Below the pieces are notes generated by a model. It was not told the DNA's origin and made no database searches. It worked only from the letters and a program-made list of their open reading frames with translations. This document shows, in pieces, positions 45,228 to 56,038 of a DNA stretch of 64,000 bases; the stretch's first letter is position 1, and each line of letters starts with the position of its first letter. This DNA comes from Pseudomonas benzenivorans (GTDB lineage: Bacteria > Pseudomonadota > Gammaproteobacteria > Pseudomonadales > Pseudomonadaceae). The DNA lies in the NCBI RefSeq assembly GCF_033547155.1, contig NZ_CP137892.1, forward strand, positions 3,410,001-3,474,000, written 5' to 3'. A program made the translations under genes and the position numbers.

Positions 45228-48200
45228 ATGGCTTTTACCGATCCCTTTATCCGTCGCCCGGTGCTGGCGACCGTGGTTAGCCTGCTGATCATCCTGCTCG
45301 GCCTGCAGGCGTTCAACAAGCTGACCATCCGCCAGTACCCGCAGCTGGAAAACGCCCTGATCACGGTGACCACCGCCTACCCCGGGGCCAACGCCGAGAC
45401 CATCCAGGGCTATATCACCCAGCCCTTGCAGCAGAGCCTGGCCAGCGCCGACGGCATCGACTACATGACCTCGGTCAGCCGGCAGAACCTGTCGGTCGTG
45501 TCGATCTACGCGCGCATCGGCGCCGACAGCGACCGCCTGTTCACCGAGCTGCTGGCCAAGGCCAACGAGGTGAAGAACCAGTTGCCCCAGGACGCCGAGG
45601 ACCCGGTGCTGAGCAAGGAGGCGGCCGACTCCACGGCGCTGATGTACATCAGCTTCTACAGCGACGAACTGTCCAACCCGCAGATCACCGACTACCTCTC
45701 GCGGGTCATCCAGCCCAAGCTGGCCACCCTGCCGGGCATGGCCGAGGCGGAGATTCTCGGCAACCAGGTCTTCGCCATGCGCCTGTGGCTCGATCCGGTG
45801 AAGATGGCCGCCTATGGCGTCACCGCCGCCGACGTCAACGACGCGGTGCGCCAGTACAACTTCCTCGCCGCTGCCGGCGAAGTGAAGGGCCAGTACGTGG
45901 TCACCAGCCTCAACGCCGAGACCGACCTGAAGACCCCCGAGGCCTTCGCCGCCATCCCGCTGAAGACCGCCGGCGACAGCCGGGTGCTGATCCGCGATGT
46001 GGCGCGGGTGGAGATGGGCGCGGAGAACTACGACTCGCTCAGTTCCTTCGACGGCATCCCCTCCGTCTACATCGCCATCAAGGGCACGCCCAGCGCCAAT
46101 CCGCTGGACGTGATCAAGGAGGTGCGCGGCGTCATGCCCGAGCTGGAGGCCCAGTTGCCGCCGAGCCTCAAGGTGGCCATCGCCTACGACGCCACCCGCT
46201 TCATCCAGGCCTCGATCGACGAGGTGGTGAAGACCCTGGGCGAGGCGGTGCTGATCGTCATCGTGGTGGTGTTCCTGTTCCTCGGCGCGTTCCGCTCGGT
46301 GCTGATCCCGGTGATCACCATCCCCCTGTCGATGATCGGCGTGCTGTTCTTCATGCAGCTGATGGGCTACTCGATCAACCTGCTGACCCTGCTGGCCATG
46401 GTCCTGGCCATCGGCCTGGTGGTGGACGACGCCATCGTCGTGGTGGAGAACATCCACCGCCATATCGAAGAGGGCAAGACGCCCTTCGACGCGGCCCTGG
46501 AGGGTGCCCGCGAGATCGCCGTGCCGGTGGTGTCGATGACCATCACCCTGGCCGCGGTCTATGCGCCGATCGGCTTCCTCGAGGGCCTGACCGGGGCGCT
46601 GTTCAAGGAATTTGCCCTGACCCTGGCCGGCGCGGTGATCATCTCCGGCATCGTCGCCCTGACCCTGTCGCCGATGATGTGCGCCAAGCTGTTGCGCCAC
46701 GAGGAGAACCCCAGCGGCCTGGCGCACCGCCTGGATGTGCTGTTCGAGCGCCTCAAGCAGCGTTATCAGCGCGCCCTGCACGGCACCCTGGAGACCCGCC
46801 CGGTGGTGCTGGTGTTCGCCCTCATCGTGCTGTGCCTGATCCCGGCGCTGCTCAAGTTCACCGAGAGCGAGCTGGCGCCGGAGGAGGACCAGGGCATCGT
46901 GTTCATCATGGCCAACGCGCCGCAACCGACCAACCTGGAGTACATGAACCGCTACACCGACCAGTTCGTGACCATCTTCAAGGAGTTCCCCGAGTACTAC
47001 TCGTCCTTCCAGATCAACGGCTTCAACGGCGTGCAGTCGGGCATCGGCGGCTTCCTCCTGACCCCCTGGGACGAGCGCGAGCGCACCCAGATGGAACTGC
47101 TGCCCGAGGTGCAGGGGCGCCTGGCGCAGATTCCCGGGCTGCAGATCTTCGGCTTCAACCTGCCATCCCTGCCGGGTACCGGCGAGGGCCTGCCGTTCCA
47201 GTTCGTGATCAACACCCCGAACGACTACGAGTCGCTGCTGCAGGTGGCCGAGCGGGTCAAGCAACGCGCCGAACAGTCCGGCAAGTTCGCCTTCCTCGAC
47301 ATCGACCTGGCCTTCGACAAGCCGGAAGTGGTGGTGGAGATCGACCGGCAGAAGGCCGCGCAGATGGGCGTGTCCATGCAGGACCTGGGGCTGACCCTGG
47401 CCAGCCTGCTCGGCGAGGGCGAGATCAACCGCTTCACCATCGACGGCCGCAGCTACAAGGTGATCGCCCAGGTCGAGCGCGCCTACCGCGACAACCCGGG
47501 CTGGCTCGGCAGCTACTACGTCAAGAGCGAGAGCGGGGAGATGCTGCCGCTGTCGACCCTGGTCAAGGTCAGCGACCGCGCCCGGCCGACCCAGCTCAAC
47601 CAGTTCCAGCAGCTCAACTCGGCGATCATCCAGGGCGTGCCGATCGTCAGCATGGGCGAGGCCATCGACACGGTGCGGCAGATCATGCTCGAGGAGGCCC
47701 CGGCCGGCTTCGCCGCCGACTACGCCGGCGCCGCGCGCCAGTACGTGCAGGAAGGCAGCGCGCTGTACGTCACCTTCGGCCTGGCCCTGGCGCTGATCTT
47801 CCTGGTGCTGGCCGCGCAGTTCGAGAGCTTCCGCGACCCGCTGGTGATCCTGGTGACCGTGCCGCTGTCGATCTGCGGCGCCCTGGTGCCGCTGTTCCTC
47901 GGCTTCTCCAGCATGAACATCTACACCCAGGTAGGCCTGGTGACCCTGATCGGCCTGATCACCAAGCACGGCATCCTGATCGTCGAGTTCGCCAACCAGC
48001 TGCGCCGCGAGCAGGGCCTGTCGCGCCGCGCCGCGGTGGAGCAGGCCGCGGCGATCCGCCTGCGCCCGGTGCTGATGACCACCGCGGCCATGGTCTTCGG
48101 CATGGTGCCGCTGATCCTCGCCAGCGGCGCCGGGGCGGTGAGCCGCTTCGACATCGGCCTGGTGATCGCCACCGGCATGTCGGTGGGCACCCTGTTCACC

Positions 48201-48281
48201 CTGTTCGTGCTGCCTTGCGTGTACAGCCTGCTGGCCCGTCCCGACCCTGTGCCGAGCGCCGAGCCTGTCGGCGCACGTTGA
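45228..48281 (+). CDS. mexW: RND multidrug efflux pump MexW
   Basis: The 1,017-residue protein is a full-length HAE1-type RND transporter with twelve membrane helices and two large periplasmic loops. MAFTDPFIRRPVLATVVSLLI starts TM1; GLVVDDAIVVVENIHRHIEEG is the TM4 region with the proton-relay aspartates; TM10-12 include GLITKHGILIVEFANQLR. It exports drugs by proton antiport. A bidirectional terminator follows directly. Confidence 0.93.
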   Translation: MAFTDPFIRRPVLATVVSLLIILLGLQAFNKLTIRQYPQLENALITVTTAYPGANAETIQGYITQPLQQSLASADGIDYMTSVSRQNLSVVSIYARIGADSDRLFTELLAKANEVKNQLPQDAEDPVLSKEAADSTALMYISFYSDELSNPQITDYLSRVIQPKLATLPGMAEAEILGNQVFAMRLWLDPVKMAAYGVTAADVNDAVRQYNFLAAAGEVKGQYVVTSLNAETDLKTPEAFAAIPLKTAGDSRVLIRDVARVEMGAENYDSLSSFDGIPSVYIAIKGTPSANPLDVIKEVRGVMPELEAQLPPSLKVAIAYDATRFIQASIDEVVKTLGEAVLIVIVVVFLFLGAFRSVLIPVITIPLSMIGVLFFMQLMGYSINLLTLLAMVLAIGLVVDDAIVVVENIHRHIEEGKTPFDAALEGAREIAVPVVSMTITLAAVYAPIGFLEGLTGALFKEFALTLAGAVIISGIVALTLSPMMCAKLLRHEENPSGLAHRLDVLFERLKQRYQRALHGTLETRPVVLVFALIVLCLIPALLKFTESELAPEEDQGIVFIMANAPQPTNLEYMNRYTDQFVTIFKEFPEYYSSFQINGFNGVQSGIGGFLLTPWDERERTQMELLPEVQGRLAQIPGLQIFGFNLPSLPGTGEGLPFQFVINTPNDYESLLQVAERVKQRAEQSGKFAFLDIDLAFDKPEVVVEIDRQKAAQMGVSMQDLGLTLASLLGEGEINRFTIDGRSYKVIAQVERAYRDNPGWLGSYYVKSESGEMLPLSTLVKVSDRARPTQLNQFQQLNSAIIQGVPIVSMGEAIDTVRQIMLEEAPAGFAADYAGAARQYVQEGSALYVTFGLALALIFLVLAAQFESFRDPLVILVTVPLSICGALVPLFLGFSSMNIYTQVGLVTLIGLITKHGILIVEFANQLRREQGLSRRAAVEQAAAIRLRPVLMTTAAMVFGMVPLILASGAGAVSRFDIGLVIATGMSVGTLFTLFVLPCVYSLLARPDPVPSAEPVGAR

Positions 48282-48292
48282 GCCGCGCCACT

Positions 48293-48320
48293 AAAAAGCC
48301 CCGCCGATGCGGGGCTTTTT
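48293..48320. terminator. Bidirectional terminator after mexW
   Basis: A perfect 12-bp stem, AAAAAGCCCCGC (48293-48304) and GCGGGGCTTTTT (48309-48320), with the loop CGAT. It can serve mexW and the small gene on the minus strand. Confidence 0.92.
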
Positions 48321-48351
48321 AGTGGACGCTCCGGTGCCGCCGGACCAGGCC

Positions 48352-48576
48352 TCAACCCCGCGAGCCCATGCCCTGGCTCAGGCCGAAGATAAACAGCAGC
48401 AGATCCCGATCCGGGCTGACCTCGGCTGTCGGCCGCGGCTGGGGCGGCAGCGGGCAGTAGCCCAGACCATTGCGGGTGATCACCTCGGGGCCCGGTTCCT
48501 GCCAAGCCGCCACCGCCAGGGAGGCCACGCCGAGCGAGGCGGCGAGGAACAGACTTCGAGCTATTTCTAGTTTCAT
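48352..48576 (-). CDS. Small secreted hypothetical protein (74 aa)
   Basis: The ATG at 48576 has AGAGGT upstream. The product has a signal peptide (KLEIARSLFLAASLGVASLAVAA, cleavage near 24-25) and a short mature part of about 50 residues with one cysteine and prolines (CPLPPQPRP). Function unknown. Homologues are not recalled. In PAO1 the space between mexW and groEL holds other genes, so this is a local difference. Confidence 0.55.
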   Translation of the reverse strand: MKLEIARSLFLAASLGVASLAVAAWQEPGPEVITRNGLGYCPLPPQPRPTAEVSPDRDLLLFIFGLSQGMGSRG

Positions 48577-48984
48577 CACTGCAACCTCTTGATAGCGCTG
48601 CCAAACGCTGTTCGCTAACCCTAGCCCAGCCCTCGCCGCTTCGTCGGCCGCCACGACAAACGGTCACCCGTTCATGACTGGGCCACGGTCGAGCTGAAGC
48701 CGAGTAACACCCCTGGAGTCACCTTAGTGCCCACGCCCACGCTTTCAGGCCGCGCGCGCCGAAACCTGCTGCCGGCACGGGGCCAGGCGCGGACCACCAC
48801 CCGCCCCGCGCAAACACCCGGAGCAGAGCACTTCCATCTGAGTGAACACGAAGGAGCCGAGGCCTGTGCGGTGCACCCCGGTCATGCGACGTCCCCAATC
48901 CGGTGGCGCGAGGAGAAAACACGCAATTGACGTACCGCCTTGCCCGGCGCCCGTCGGATGGCGAAACAATGCCTGCGCCGAAAA
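48577..48984. other. Gene-free region between the small secreted gene and the groEL terminator
   Basis: Short open frames occur on both strands, but none has a convincing ribosome-binding site and family resemblance, and the codon usage is not gene-like. I see no repeat or RNA gene here. Confidence 0.5.
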
Positions 48985-48986
48985 AA

Positions 48987-49014
48987 GAAAACCCCGCGAC
49001 AAGCGCGGGGTTTT
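48987..49014 (-). terminator. Terminator of the groES-groEL operon
   Basis: CCCCGCG (48992-48998), loop ACAAG, CGCGGGG (49004-49010) with flanking A and T runs. On the minus strand the stem is followed by a T-rich tail. Confidence 0.9.
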
Positions 49015-49040
49015 CGTTACAGCTCAGGGTGCCGGGTGGC

Positions 49041-50702
<1,662 letters not shown>

Positions 50703-50737
50703 TCAATTCTTGACGGTTAGACGGAGATTCGCGGGAC

Positions 50738-51031
50738 TCAGGCTTCGATGACGGCGAGGATTTCGTTCTCGCCCATCACCAGCAGGTCTTCGCCGTCGAC
50801 CTTGACGGTGTTGCTGCCGGAGTAAGGGCCGAACACCACCTTGTCGCCGACCTTGACGGCCAGCGGACGGACTTCGCCGTTGTCCAGCACGCGACCGGTG
50901 CCGACGGCGACGATCTCGCCCTGGTTCGGCTTCTCGGCAGCGGAACCCGGCAGCACGATGCCGCCCGCGGTTTTGGTTTCTTCTTCGCTGCGACGGATCA
51001 CGACGCGGTCATGCAGAGGACGAAGCTTCAT
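50738..51031 (-). CDS. groES: Co-chaperonin GroES
   Basis: The 97-residue protein has [14 protein letters not shown], the mobile loop [17 protein letters not shown] and [14 protein letters not shown]. It caps GroEL. The GGGAGAG site lies before ATG 51031. No CIRCE inverted repeat is seen upstream; control is through a sigma32-like promoter. Confidence 0.98.
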   Translation of the reverse strand: MKLRPLHDRVVIRRSEEETKTAGGIVLPGSAAEKPNQGEIVAVGTGRVLDNGEVRPLAVKVGDKVVFGPYSGSNTVKVDGEDLLVMGENEILAVIEA

Positions 51032-51178
51032 TGTCGATCTCTCCCAACTAGGTTGTTTTCATCGGCCGGTGTCTTCACCGGCGGGTTAGCAAAGTCCGGC
51101 GGTGCCGGTTGCGCTGTGCCTGGCACAACGCGAAAGTCTGTTCTGCCGAAGCCGACAGAAAACCTTGCGGTGACCGCT

Positions 51179-51208
51179 ACATAAGGGCGTACCAGGGGAA
51201 TTCAAGGG
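51179..51208 (-). promoter_or_regulatory. Sigma32 heat-shock promoter of groES-groEL
   Basis: On the minus strand CTTGAAT is followed after 12 nt by CCCTTATGT, close to the CTTGAAA and CCCATnT sigma32 elements. It lies about 145 bp before groES, giving a long untranslated leader. The rest of 51032-51277 shows no gene. Confidence 0.65.
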
Positions 51209-51277
51209 CAGCGCAGAAAATTTTTGCCGCCTGCGCCCTCGCGGATAGCGCCGGGCCCAGGGGCAGAAGGCGGGCGA

Positions 51278-51757
51278 CTAGTCGCGGCGCTCGTATTCGC
51301 CCTCCAGCACATTCGGCCGGGCCGCGTTCGACTGCTTGGCACCCGGCCGAGCGGGTCCGGAACGTGCGGCCAGGTCGTCGGCGAAGGCGCGCTGACGCAT
51401 GGCCTGCTCGGCGGCGCGCTGGCGCAGCTTGGCGACCAGCAGGCGACGGGTGAAGGGAATCAGGCAGAACAGGCCGAAGATGTCGCTGATAAAGCCCGGT
51501 AGCAGCAACAGCCCCCCGCCCACGGCGATCAGCAGGCCTTCGAGCATTTCCTGCTCGGGCAGCTCGCCGCGGGCCAGCTTCTCGCGGGCGCGCCAGGCGG
51601 TGGCGACGCCGGCCACGCGCAACAGCACGCTGCCGAGAATGGCCGTGGCGATCACCAGCAACAGGGTCGGCAACACGCCGATGGCGCCCCCCACCTTGAT
51701 CAGCACGGCCAGTTCGAGGATCGGGAACAGCAGGAACAACAACAGGAAAACGCGCAT
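51278..51757 (-). CDS. fxsA: FxsA-family membrane protein
   Basis: The 159-residue protein has membrane helices at about 3-23 (VFLLLFLLFPILELAVLI), 27-47 and 74-96 (LLIAVGGGLLLLPGFISDIFGL). The LLLLPGFISDIFG motif is the FxsA signature. FxsA suppresses F-plasmid exclusion of phage T7 in E. coli; its normal role is unclear. It lies immediately upstream of the heat-shock promoter, the usual arrangement. Confidence 0.9.
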   Translation of the reverse strand: MRVFLLLFLLFPILELAVLIKVGGAIGVLPTLLLVIATAILGSVLLRVAGVATAWRAREKLARGELPEQEMLEGLLIAVGGGLLLLPGFISDIFGLFCLIPFTRRLLVAKLRQRAAEQAMRQRAFADDLAARSGPARPGAKQSNAARPNVLEGEYERRD

Positions 51758-51820
51758 CGAGGGTCCTTAAACGGAAGAACTGCTTCCAGTACTACTGAGA
51801 TAGGGGGCCTTGCCGGCAAT

Positions 51821-52552
51821 TCAAGGCGCAGCGACACCGTCGGTCGGCCAGACCGCGGCACGGGCCAGTTGCACCAGCGCCTGGCGCACCGCCCCCGGGC
51901 TGTCGCAGGGCACCGGGAAGGGCAGCCAGTGCAGGGCCTGGCCGATACGCAGGTGGAACCCCTCGCCATCGATGCCGACCAATTCGGCCGGGGCGTGGCG
52001 CGGCAGACCGCCCAGCTCGACGTAATGGGCGATGGCCGCGGCGTGATCGCGGTTCATGTGCTCGAGCATGTCGACCTCGACGTCCCCGGCGAAGGGGTTG
52101 GCCAGGGCCACCTGCTCCAGCCAGTGGATGGCACCGAAGCCGCCGATATAGCGCCAACGCACCGGTTCCAGGCGCCAGAAATCGAAGTCGTGGACGCGGT
52201 GATAGTCCTGCGACTCGGGAAAGAAACGGTAATAGCGCGTCGCCGCCGCTTCGATGGCCGCCTCGTCACACAACTGTCGCGCTTCGGCGAGCAGAGTGAG
52301 ACGGCCGACCGCCTGCACATCTTCGGCGCCGCGCTCGCCGACCAACAGTGAGCACTTGGCGTCCTGCCCGAGGTTATGGGTGTGCTGGGCGATGCGGCTG
52401 ATCAGGATCAGCGGCCAGCCCTGGGCATCCAGGCAGTAGGGCACCACCGATCCGAATGGAAAGCCCGGCATGGCTTTCGAATGGGTGGACAGCACCCCCC
52501 GGTATTCCTTGAGCAGCAATTCTCGGGCATGCTTGCCGGCTTTCACGCTCAC
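51821..52552 (-). CDS. HugZ-type heme-utilisation / pyridoxamine-phosphate-oxidase-fold protein
   Basis: The GTG at 52552 has GAGGAG 7 nt upstream. The 243-residue protein has the split-barrel domain (STHSKAMPGFPFGSVVPYCLD, LILISRIAQHTHNLGQDAKCSLLVGE) and a C-terminal DUF2470-like part (DMLEHMNRDHAAAIAHYVELG). HugZ proteins open haem to biliverdin and release iron; others bind flavin. A histidine-rich C-terminal motif needed for haem is not obvious. Annotated by fold rather than by activity. Confidence 0.75.
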   Translation of the reverse strand: MSVKAGKHARELLLKEYRGVLSTHSKAMPGFPFGSVVPYCLDAQGWPLILISRIAQHTHNLGQDAKCSLLVGERGAEDVQAVGRLTLLAEARQLCDEAAIEAAATRYYRFFPESQDYHRVHDFDFWRLEPVRWRYIGGFGAIHWLEQVALANPFAGDVEVDMLEHMNRDHAAAIAHYVELGGLPRHAPAELVGIDGEGFHLRIGQALHWLPFPVPCDSPGAVRQALVQLARAAVWPTDGVAAP

Positions 52553-52656
52553 CTCATGACTCCTCGCAAAGAATCCGTCACAAACGGACAGGCGCCCTAG
52601 AATAGCGGTTCGCGTGCGCCAGCGGGGCAAAAGCAGCACCTTTAGGGGATACAGCG

Positions 52657-53415
52657 ATGCAACTCAAAGACAAAGTCATCATCATCACCGGCGGCTGCCA
52701 GGGCCTGGGCCGGGCCATGGGCGAGTACCTGGCGGCCAAGGGCGCCAAACTGGCCCTGGTCGACCTGAACCAGGACAAGCTCGACGAGGCCGTGGCCGCC
52801 TGCAAGGCCGCCGGCGGCGAGGCCCGCAGCTATATCTGCAACGTCGCCGACGAGGAGCAGGTGACCCACATGGTCGCCCAGGTCGCCGCCGACTTCGGCG
52901 CGATCAACGGCCTGGTGAACAACGCCGGGATCCTGCGCGACGGCCTGACCCTCAAGGTCAAGGACGGCGAGATCAGCAAGATGAGCCTGGCCCAGTGGCA
53001 GGCGGTGATCGACGTCAACCTGACCGGCGTGTTCCTCTGCACCCGCGAAGTGGCGGCGAAGATGATCGAGCTGCAGAACCAGGGCGCCATCGTCAACATC
53101 TCCTCGATCTCCCGGGCCGGCAACATGGGCCAGGCCAACTACTCCGCCGCCAAGGCCGGCGTCGCCGCCGACACCGTAGTCTGGGCCAAGGAACTGGCGC
53201 GCTACGGCATTCGCGTCGCCGGCGTGGCGCCGGGCTTCATCGAGACCGAGATGACCCTGGGCATGAAGCCCGAGGCCCTGGACAAGATGACCGCCGGCAT
53301 TCCGCTGCGGCGCATGGGCAAGCCCGCCGAGATCGCCCACTCGGTGGCCTACATCCTGGAGAACGACTACTACACCGGGCGCATCCTGGAGCTGGATGGC
53401 GGCCTGCGCCTGTAG
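52657..53415 (+). CDS. Short-chain dehydrogenase (FabG-like)
   Basis: The 252-residue SDR has GGCQGLGRAMGEYL as the nucleotide loop, NNAGIL, and the catalytic Ser-Tyr-Lys in ISSISRAGNMGQANYSAAKAG. Family members reduce or oxidise alcohols and ketones with NAD(P). The substrate is unknown. The start ATG 52657 follows a site (TTAGGGG). A bidirectional terminator ends it. Confidence 0.88.
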   Translation: MQLKDKVIIITGGCQGLGRAMGEYLAAKGAKLALVDLNQDKLDEAVAACKAAGGEARSYICNVADEEQVTHMVAQVAADFGAINGLVNNAGILRDGLTLKVKDGEISKMSLAQWQAVIDVNLTGVFLCTREVAAKMIELQNQGAIVNISSISRAGNMGQANYSAAKAGVAADTVVWAKELARYGIRVAGVAPGFIETEMTLGMKPEALDKMTAGIPLRRMGKPAEIAHSVAYILENDYYTGRILELDGGLRL

Positions 53416-53434
53416 GCCTCTCCTCGCGGCATGA

Positions 53435-53458
53435 AAAGCCCCGCCTAGGCGGGGCTTT
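53435..53458. terminator. Bidirectional terminator after the SDR gene
   Basis: A perfect 11-bp stem, AAAGCCCCGCC and GGCGGGGCTTT, with a two-base TA centre. It can also end the DUF481 gene on the minus strand. Confidence 0.85.
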
Positions 53459-53479
53459 CGGTTTCCGGCTCGCTGTCCT

Positions 53480-54484
53480 TCACCAGCCGACGCCGAAGCC
53501 CAGGCTGTAATGGGTCTCGTCCAGCTCGCCGTCGGCGCCGCTGACCAGGTCCTTCTCCGCCTTCATGTTCAGCGAGGCCCAGCTGTTGACCTTGTAGCGC
53601 AGGCCGACCTCGGCATCCAGGGTGTAGTCGGCGACGCTGGCCAGCGGCTTACCGACCTCGCCGCTGCTGAACAGCTCGATGCTCTTGCCGACCAGGTAGC
53701 GGTTGTAGTCCCACTTGGTGCTCAGGGCGTAGAAGTTCTCCTTCTGGCCGTCGGCGAACAGGTAGTCGCTGCGGTTGAGCAGCCCGGTGACCGAGAAGGC
53801 GCCCAACTCGTTGTCCCAGAACTGGTAACCCGGCCCGGTACCCAGGGTGCGCTGGCGCTCCAACTCCTCGATCTGGTCATGCTTGTATTCCAGGCGCCCC
53901 TGCCAGAACCAGTGTTCGTCGAGGAAACGGTCCAGGGCGTACTCGGCATTCCAATTGTCGCTGGCCACTACGCCATCCTGGTACTGGCGGTTGTAGCCGG
54001 CTTCGGCGCCATGCCGCCACAGACCATGGCGAGCCTGGGTCTTCAGGTCGATGTCATAGTCATCGGTGGCGGACTCGCCGCGCTTGTAGTCCAGCGCCGC
54101 ATCGACATTGCCCTTCCAGGTCAGATCCTCGACCAGTGGCTTGGGCTTCATGATCTGCTGGATGCTGGCCAATTCGACGGTGCGCGGCGTCTCGCCGTTG
54201 GCCAGGATGACCCTGCCCGGCTCGGCGGCATGCAGACTCTTGGCGCGCTCGCCGCTCACCGCGTCTTCCTTGATCAGCAGTTCCTGATCGCTCTCCAGGG
54301 TGGCGACCTTCTTCCAGTCCAGGGTGATAGCGCCACCGTAGTCGGTTTGCAGCAACAACTTGCCGCCGTCGAAGAACTTGATCTTGCCGGTCAGGCGATC
54401 GCCGTTCTTCAACCAGACGGTATCGGCCAGCAGCGGAGAAGCGGCCAGGGTAAGGGCCAGGCACAGCAGGGATCGGGAATACAT
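53480..54484 (-). CDS. DUF481 outer-membrane beta-barrel protein
   Basis: The 334-residue precursor has a signal peptide (CLALTLAASPLLA). DTVWLKNGDRLTGKI begins a small soluble domain (about 20-110), and strands rich in Y, W, R and D follow, ending in the barrel signal LGFGVGW. DUF481 proteins are outer-membrane proteins of unknown function, often salt-induced. A paralogue is encoded immediately upstream in the same direction. Confidence 0.85.
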   Translation of the reverse strand: MYSRSLLCLALTLAASPLLADTVWLKNGDRLTGKIKFFDGGKLLLQTDYGGAITLDWKKVATLESDQELLIKEDAVSGERAKSLHAAEPGRVILANGETPRTVELASIQQIMKPKPLVEDLTWKGNVDAALDYKRGESATDDYDIDLKTQARHGLWRHGAEAGYNRQYQDGVVASDNWNAEYALDRFLDEHWFWQGRLEYKHDQIEELERQRTLGTGPGYQFWDNELGAFSVTGLLNRSDYLFADGQKENFYALSTKWDYNRYLVGKSIELFSSGEVGKPLASVADYTLDAEVGLRYKVNSWASLNMKAEKDLVSGADGELDETHYSLGFGVGW

Positions 54485-54605
54485 GGGAAGAACCGCAGGA
54501 CTGCTCGGATTCGTGGAAGGCCGGGCATTATCCGCAGGCCCGACGACAGAGCAAGAACTGACCGACGGAAGCCACGGGAGTTCCGGGACGGCGACCGACG
54601 CACCG

Positions 54606-55604
54606 CTACCAGCCGACGCCCAGACCGATCAGGTAGTGGCGCTCGGACGTGCTCTGGCCGAAGCCACGTATCTGCTCCAGTTCGTACAGCAGCGACAGGC
54701 GCGCCCAGCTGTTCAGGCGATAGCGCAGGCCGAACTCGCTGTCGAACACGTAGTCGACCGCCTCGATCTCCGGCACCTGCAACTCGGCGTTGCTGAAGAG
54801 TTCCAGACGGGTCCCCCACAACAGGCGCTTGTAGTCCCACTCCAGAGAAAGGGAATTGAACGCCAAATCGCCGCCCTGGAACCACAACTGCACCCGATTG
54901 AACTGGCCGATCAGGTCGAAGCGCCCCAGTTCGTCGTCCCAGAAACGGTGACCCGGTCCACTGCCGACTATGCGCTGGCGGCTGAAGAACTCGAAGCCGT
55001 CTTCCTGCTGCTCGACCCCGGTACGCCAGAACCAGTGCTGGCTGAAGAATCGGTCGAGGTCGTACTCCAGCCGCCAGTTATCGTCGACCACGCTGCCATT
55101 CTTGGTTTCCCGTTCCAGCTCGCCGGCCAGCACATGGCGCCAGCGCCCGTGCTCGAAGCGGCTGCTGCCCTTGACCTGCCACTCGTCGCTGGCATTCTCG
55201 TTGCGCTCCATATCCAGCTTGGCGTCGAGGTTGCCCTCCCACACCCGATCCCGCAGCAGCGGACGCGGCGGCACCAGCCGGGTGATGCTGGCCAAAGGCA
55301 CGGTTTCGGTCTTCTCCCCGAGCACCCGCACCATGCCGCTGCCGGCCGCAGCCAACTGTTGGCTGTGTTGGCTGTCCAACCCTTGACGGCGCAGCAGCAG
55401 GGGTTTGTCCGAACGCAGGGTGTCGATATCCTGCCAGTCGATGAGCACCTGCCCGGCATAGCGGGTCTTCAGGGCCAGCTTGCCGCCGTCGAGCAGCACG
55501 ATCTCGCCGCTCAGACGGTCACCATTGGCCAACCATACGGTGTCGGCCCACAACGGCGCGGCCAGGGTGAGCAGAACGGGAAACAACAGGATGCGCAGCA
55601 GCAT
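54606..55604 (-). CDS. DUF481 outer-membrane protein, paralogue of the downstream gene
   Basis: The 332-residue precursor has a signal peptide (LLRILLFPVLLTLAAPLWA) and the same plan as its neighbour, DTVWLANGDRLSGEI through LIGLGVGW. ATG 55604 (or TTG 55610) overlaps the ATG of the Atl-like gene on the other strand in a CATG, so the two genes start back to back with no gap. Tandem duplication followed by divergence is likely. The ribosome-binding site is weak. Confidence 0.85.
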   Translation of the reverse strand: MLLRILLFPVLLTLAAPLWADTVWLANGDRLSGEIVLLDGGKLALKTRYAGQVLIDWQDIDTLRSDKPLLLRRQGLDSQHSQQLAAAGSGMVRVLGEKTETVPLASITRLVPPRPLLRDRVWEGNLDAKLDMERNENASDEWQVKGSSRFEHGRWRHVLAGELERETKNGSVVDDNWRLEYDLDRFFSQHWFWRTGVEQQEDGFEFFSRQRIVGSGPGHRFWDDELGRFDLIGQFNRVQLWFQGGDLAFNSLSLEWDYKRLLWGTRLELFSNAELQVPEIEAVDYVFDSEFGLRYRLNSWARLSLLYELEQIRGFGQSTSERHYLIGLGVGW

Positions 55605-55995
55605 GAGCAATCGACCACTTGAGGAACAGAGGCAAGCCGGCAAGCATGCCGCCTCGTCGCTCTCGACGGCAAGCCAGCAGGCGCGGCGCGAGGCGCTCTA
55701 TCTGGCACTGGCTCAGGTGCCCAGCGGCAAGGTGGTGAGTTACGGCCAGCTGGCCGAACTGGCGGGCCTCGGCCGGGCGGCGCGCTGGGTCGGGCGCACC
55801 CTCGGCCAGCTGCCGGAAGGCAGCAGCCTGCCCTGGCACCGGGTGATCGCCGCCGGCGGGCGCCTGAGCCTGCCGGCGGGCAGCCCGTCCGGCGCCGAAC
55901 AGCGGGCACGCCTGCGGGCCGAAGGGGTAGCGATCCGCCAGGAACGGGTGGATATCCGACGGCACGGCTGGCGCCCGATGGAGCACAGCGGTTAG
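55603..55995 (+). CDS. Alkyltransferase-like (Atl) DNA-binding protein
   Basis: The 130-residue protein has the MGMT C-terminal fold: VPSGKVVSYGQLAELAGLGRAARWVGRTLGQ and SLPWHRVIAAGG (both quoted in part). The active-site cysteine of PCHR is replaced by tryptophan, the mark of Atl proteins, which bind O6-alkylguanine and hand it to nucleotide excision repair. It begins at ATG 55603, overlapping the divergent DUF481 start, with an unusually long 35-residue N-terminal extension. Confidence 0.85.
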   Translation: MSNRPLEEQRQAGKHAASSLSTASQQARREALYLALAQVPSGKVVSYGQLAELAGLGRAARWVGRTLGQLPEGSSLPWHRVIAAGGRLSLPAGSPSGAEQRARLRAEGVAIRQERVDIRRHGWRPMEHSG

Positions 55996-56038
55996 AGTGC
56001 GGCCTTTGTCAGATCATCCCCAGGCCGAAAAACGCCCA

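Noticed and set aside
44028..47969. 1,313-codon open frame opposite mexV and mexW
   Set aside because: It runs across two real genes and their junction on the other strand and has low-complexity composition, so it is a codon-bias shadow.
48719..49002. Short frames on both strands before the groEL terminator
   Set aside because: No start with a ribosome-binding site, no motif, and the terminator hairpin lies within.
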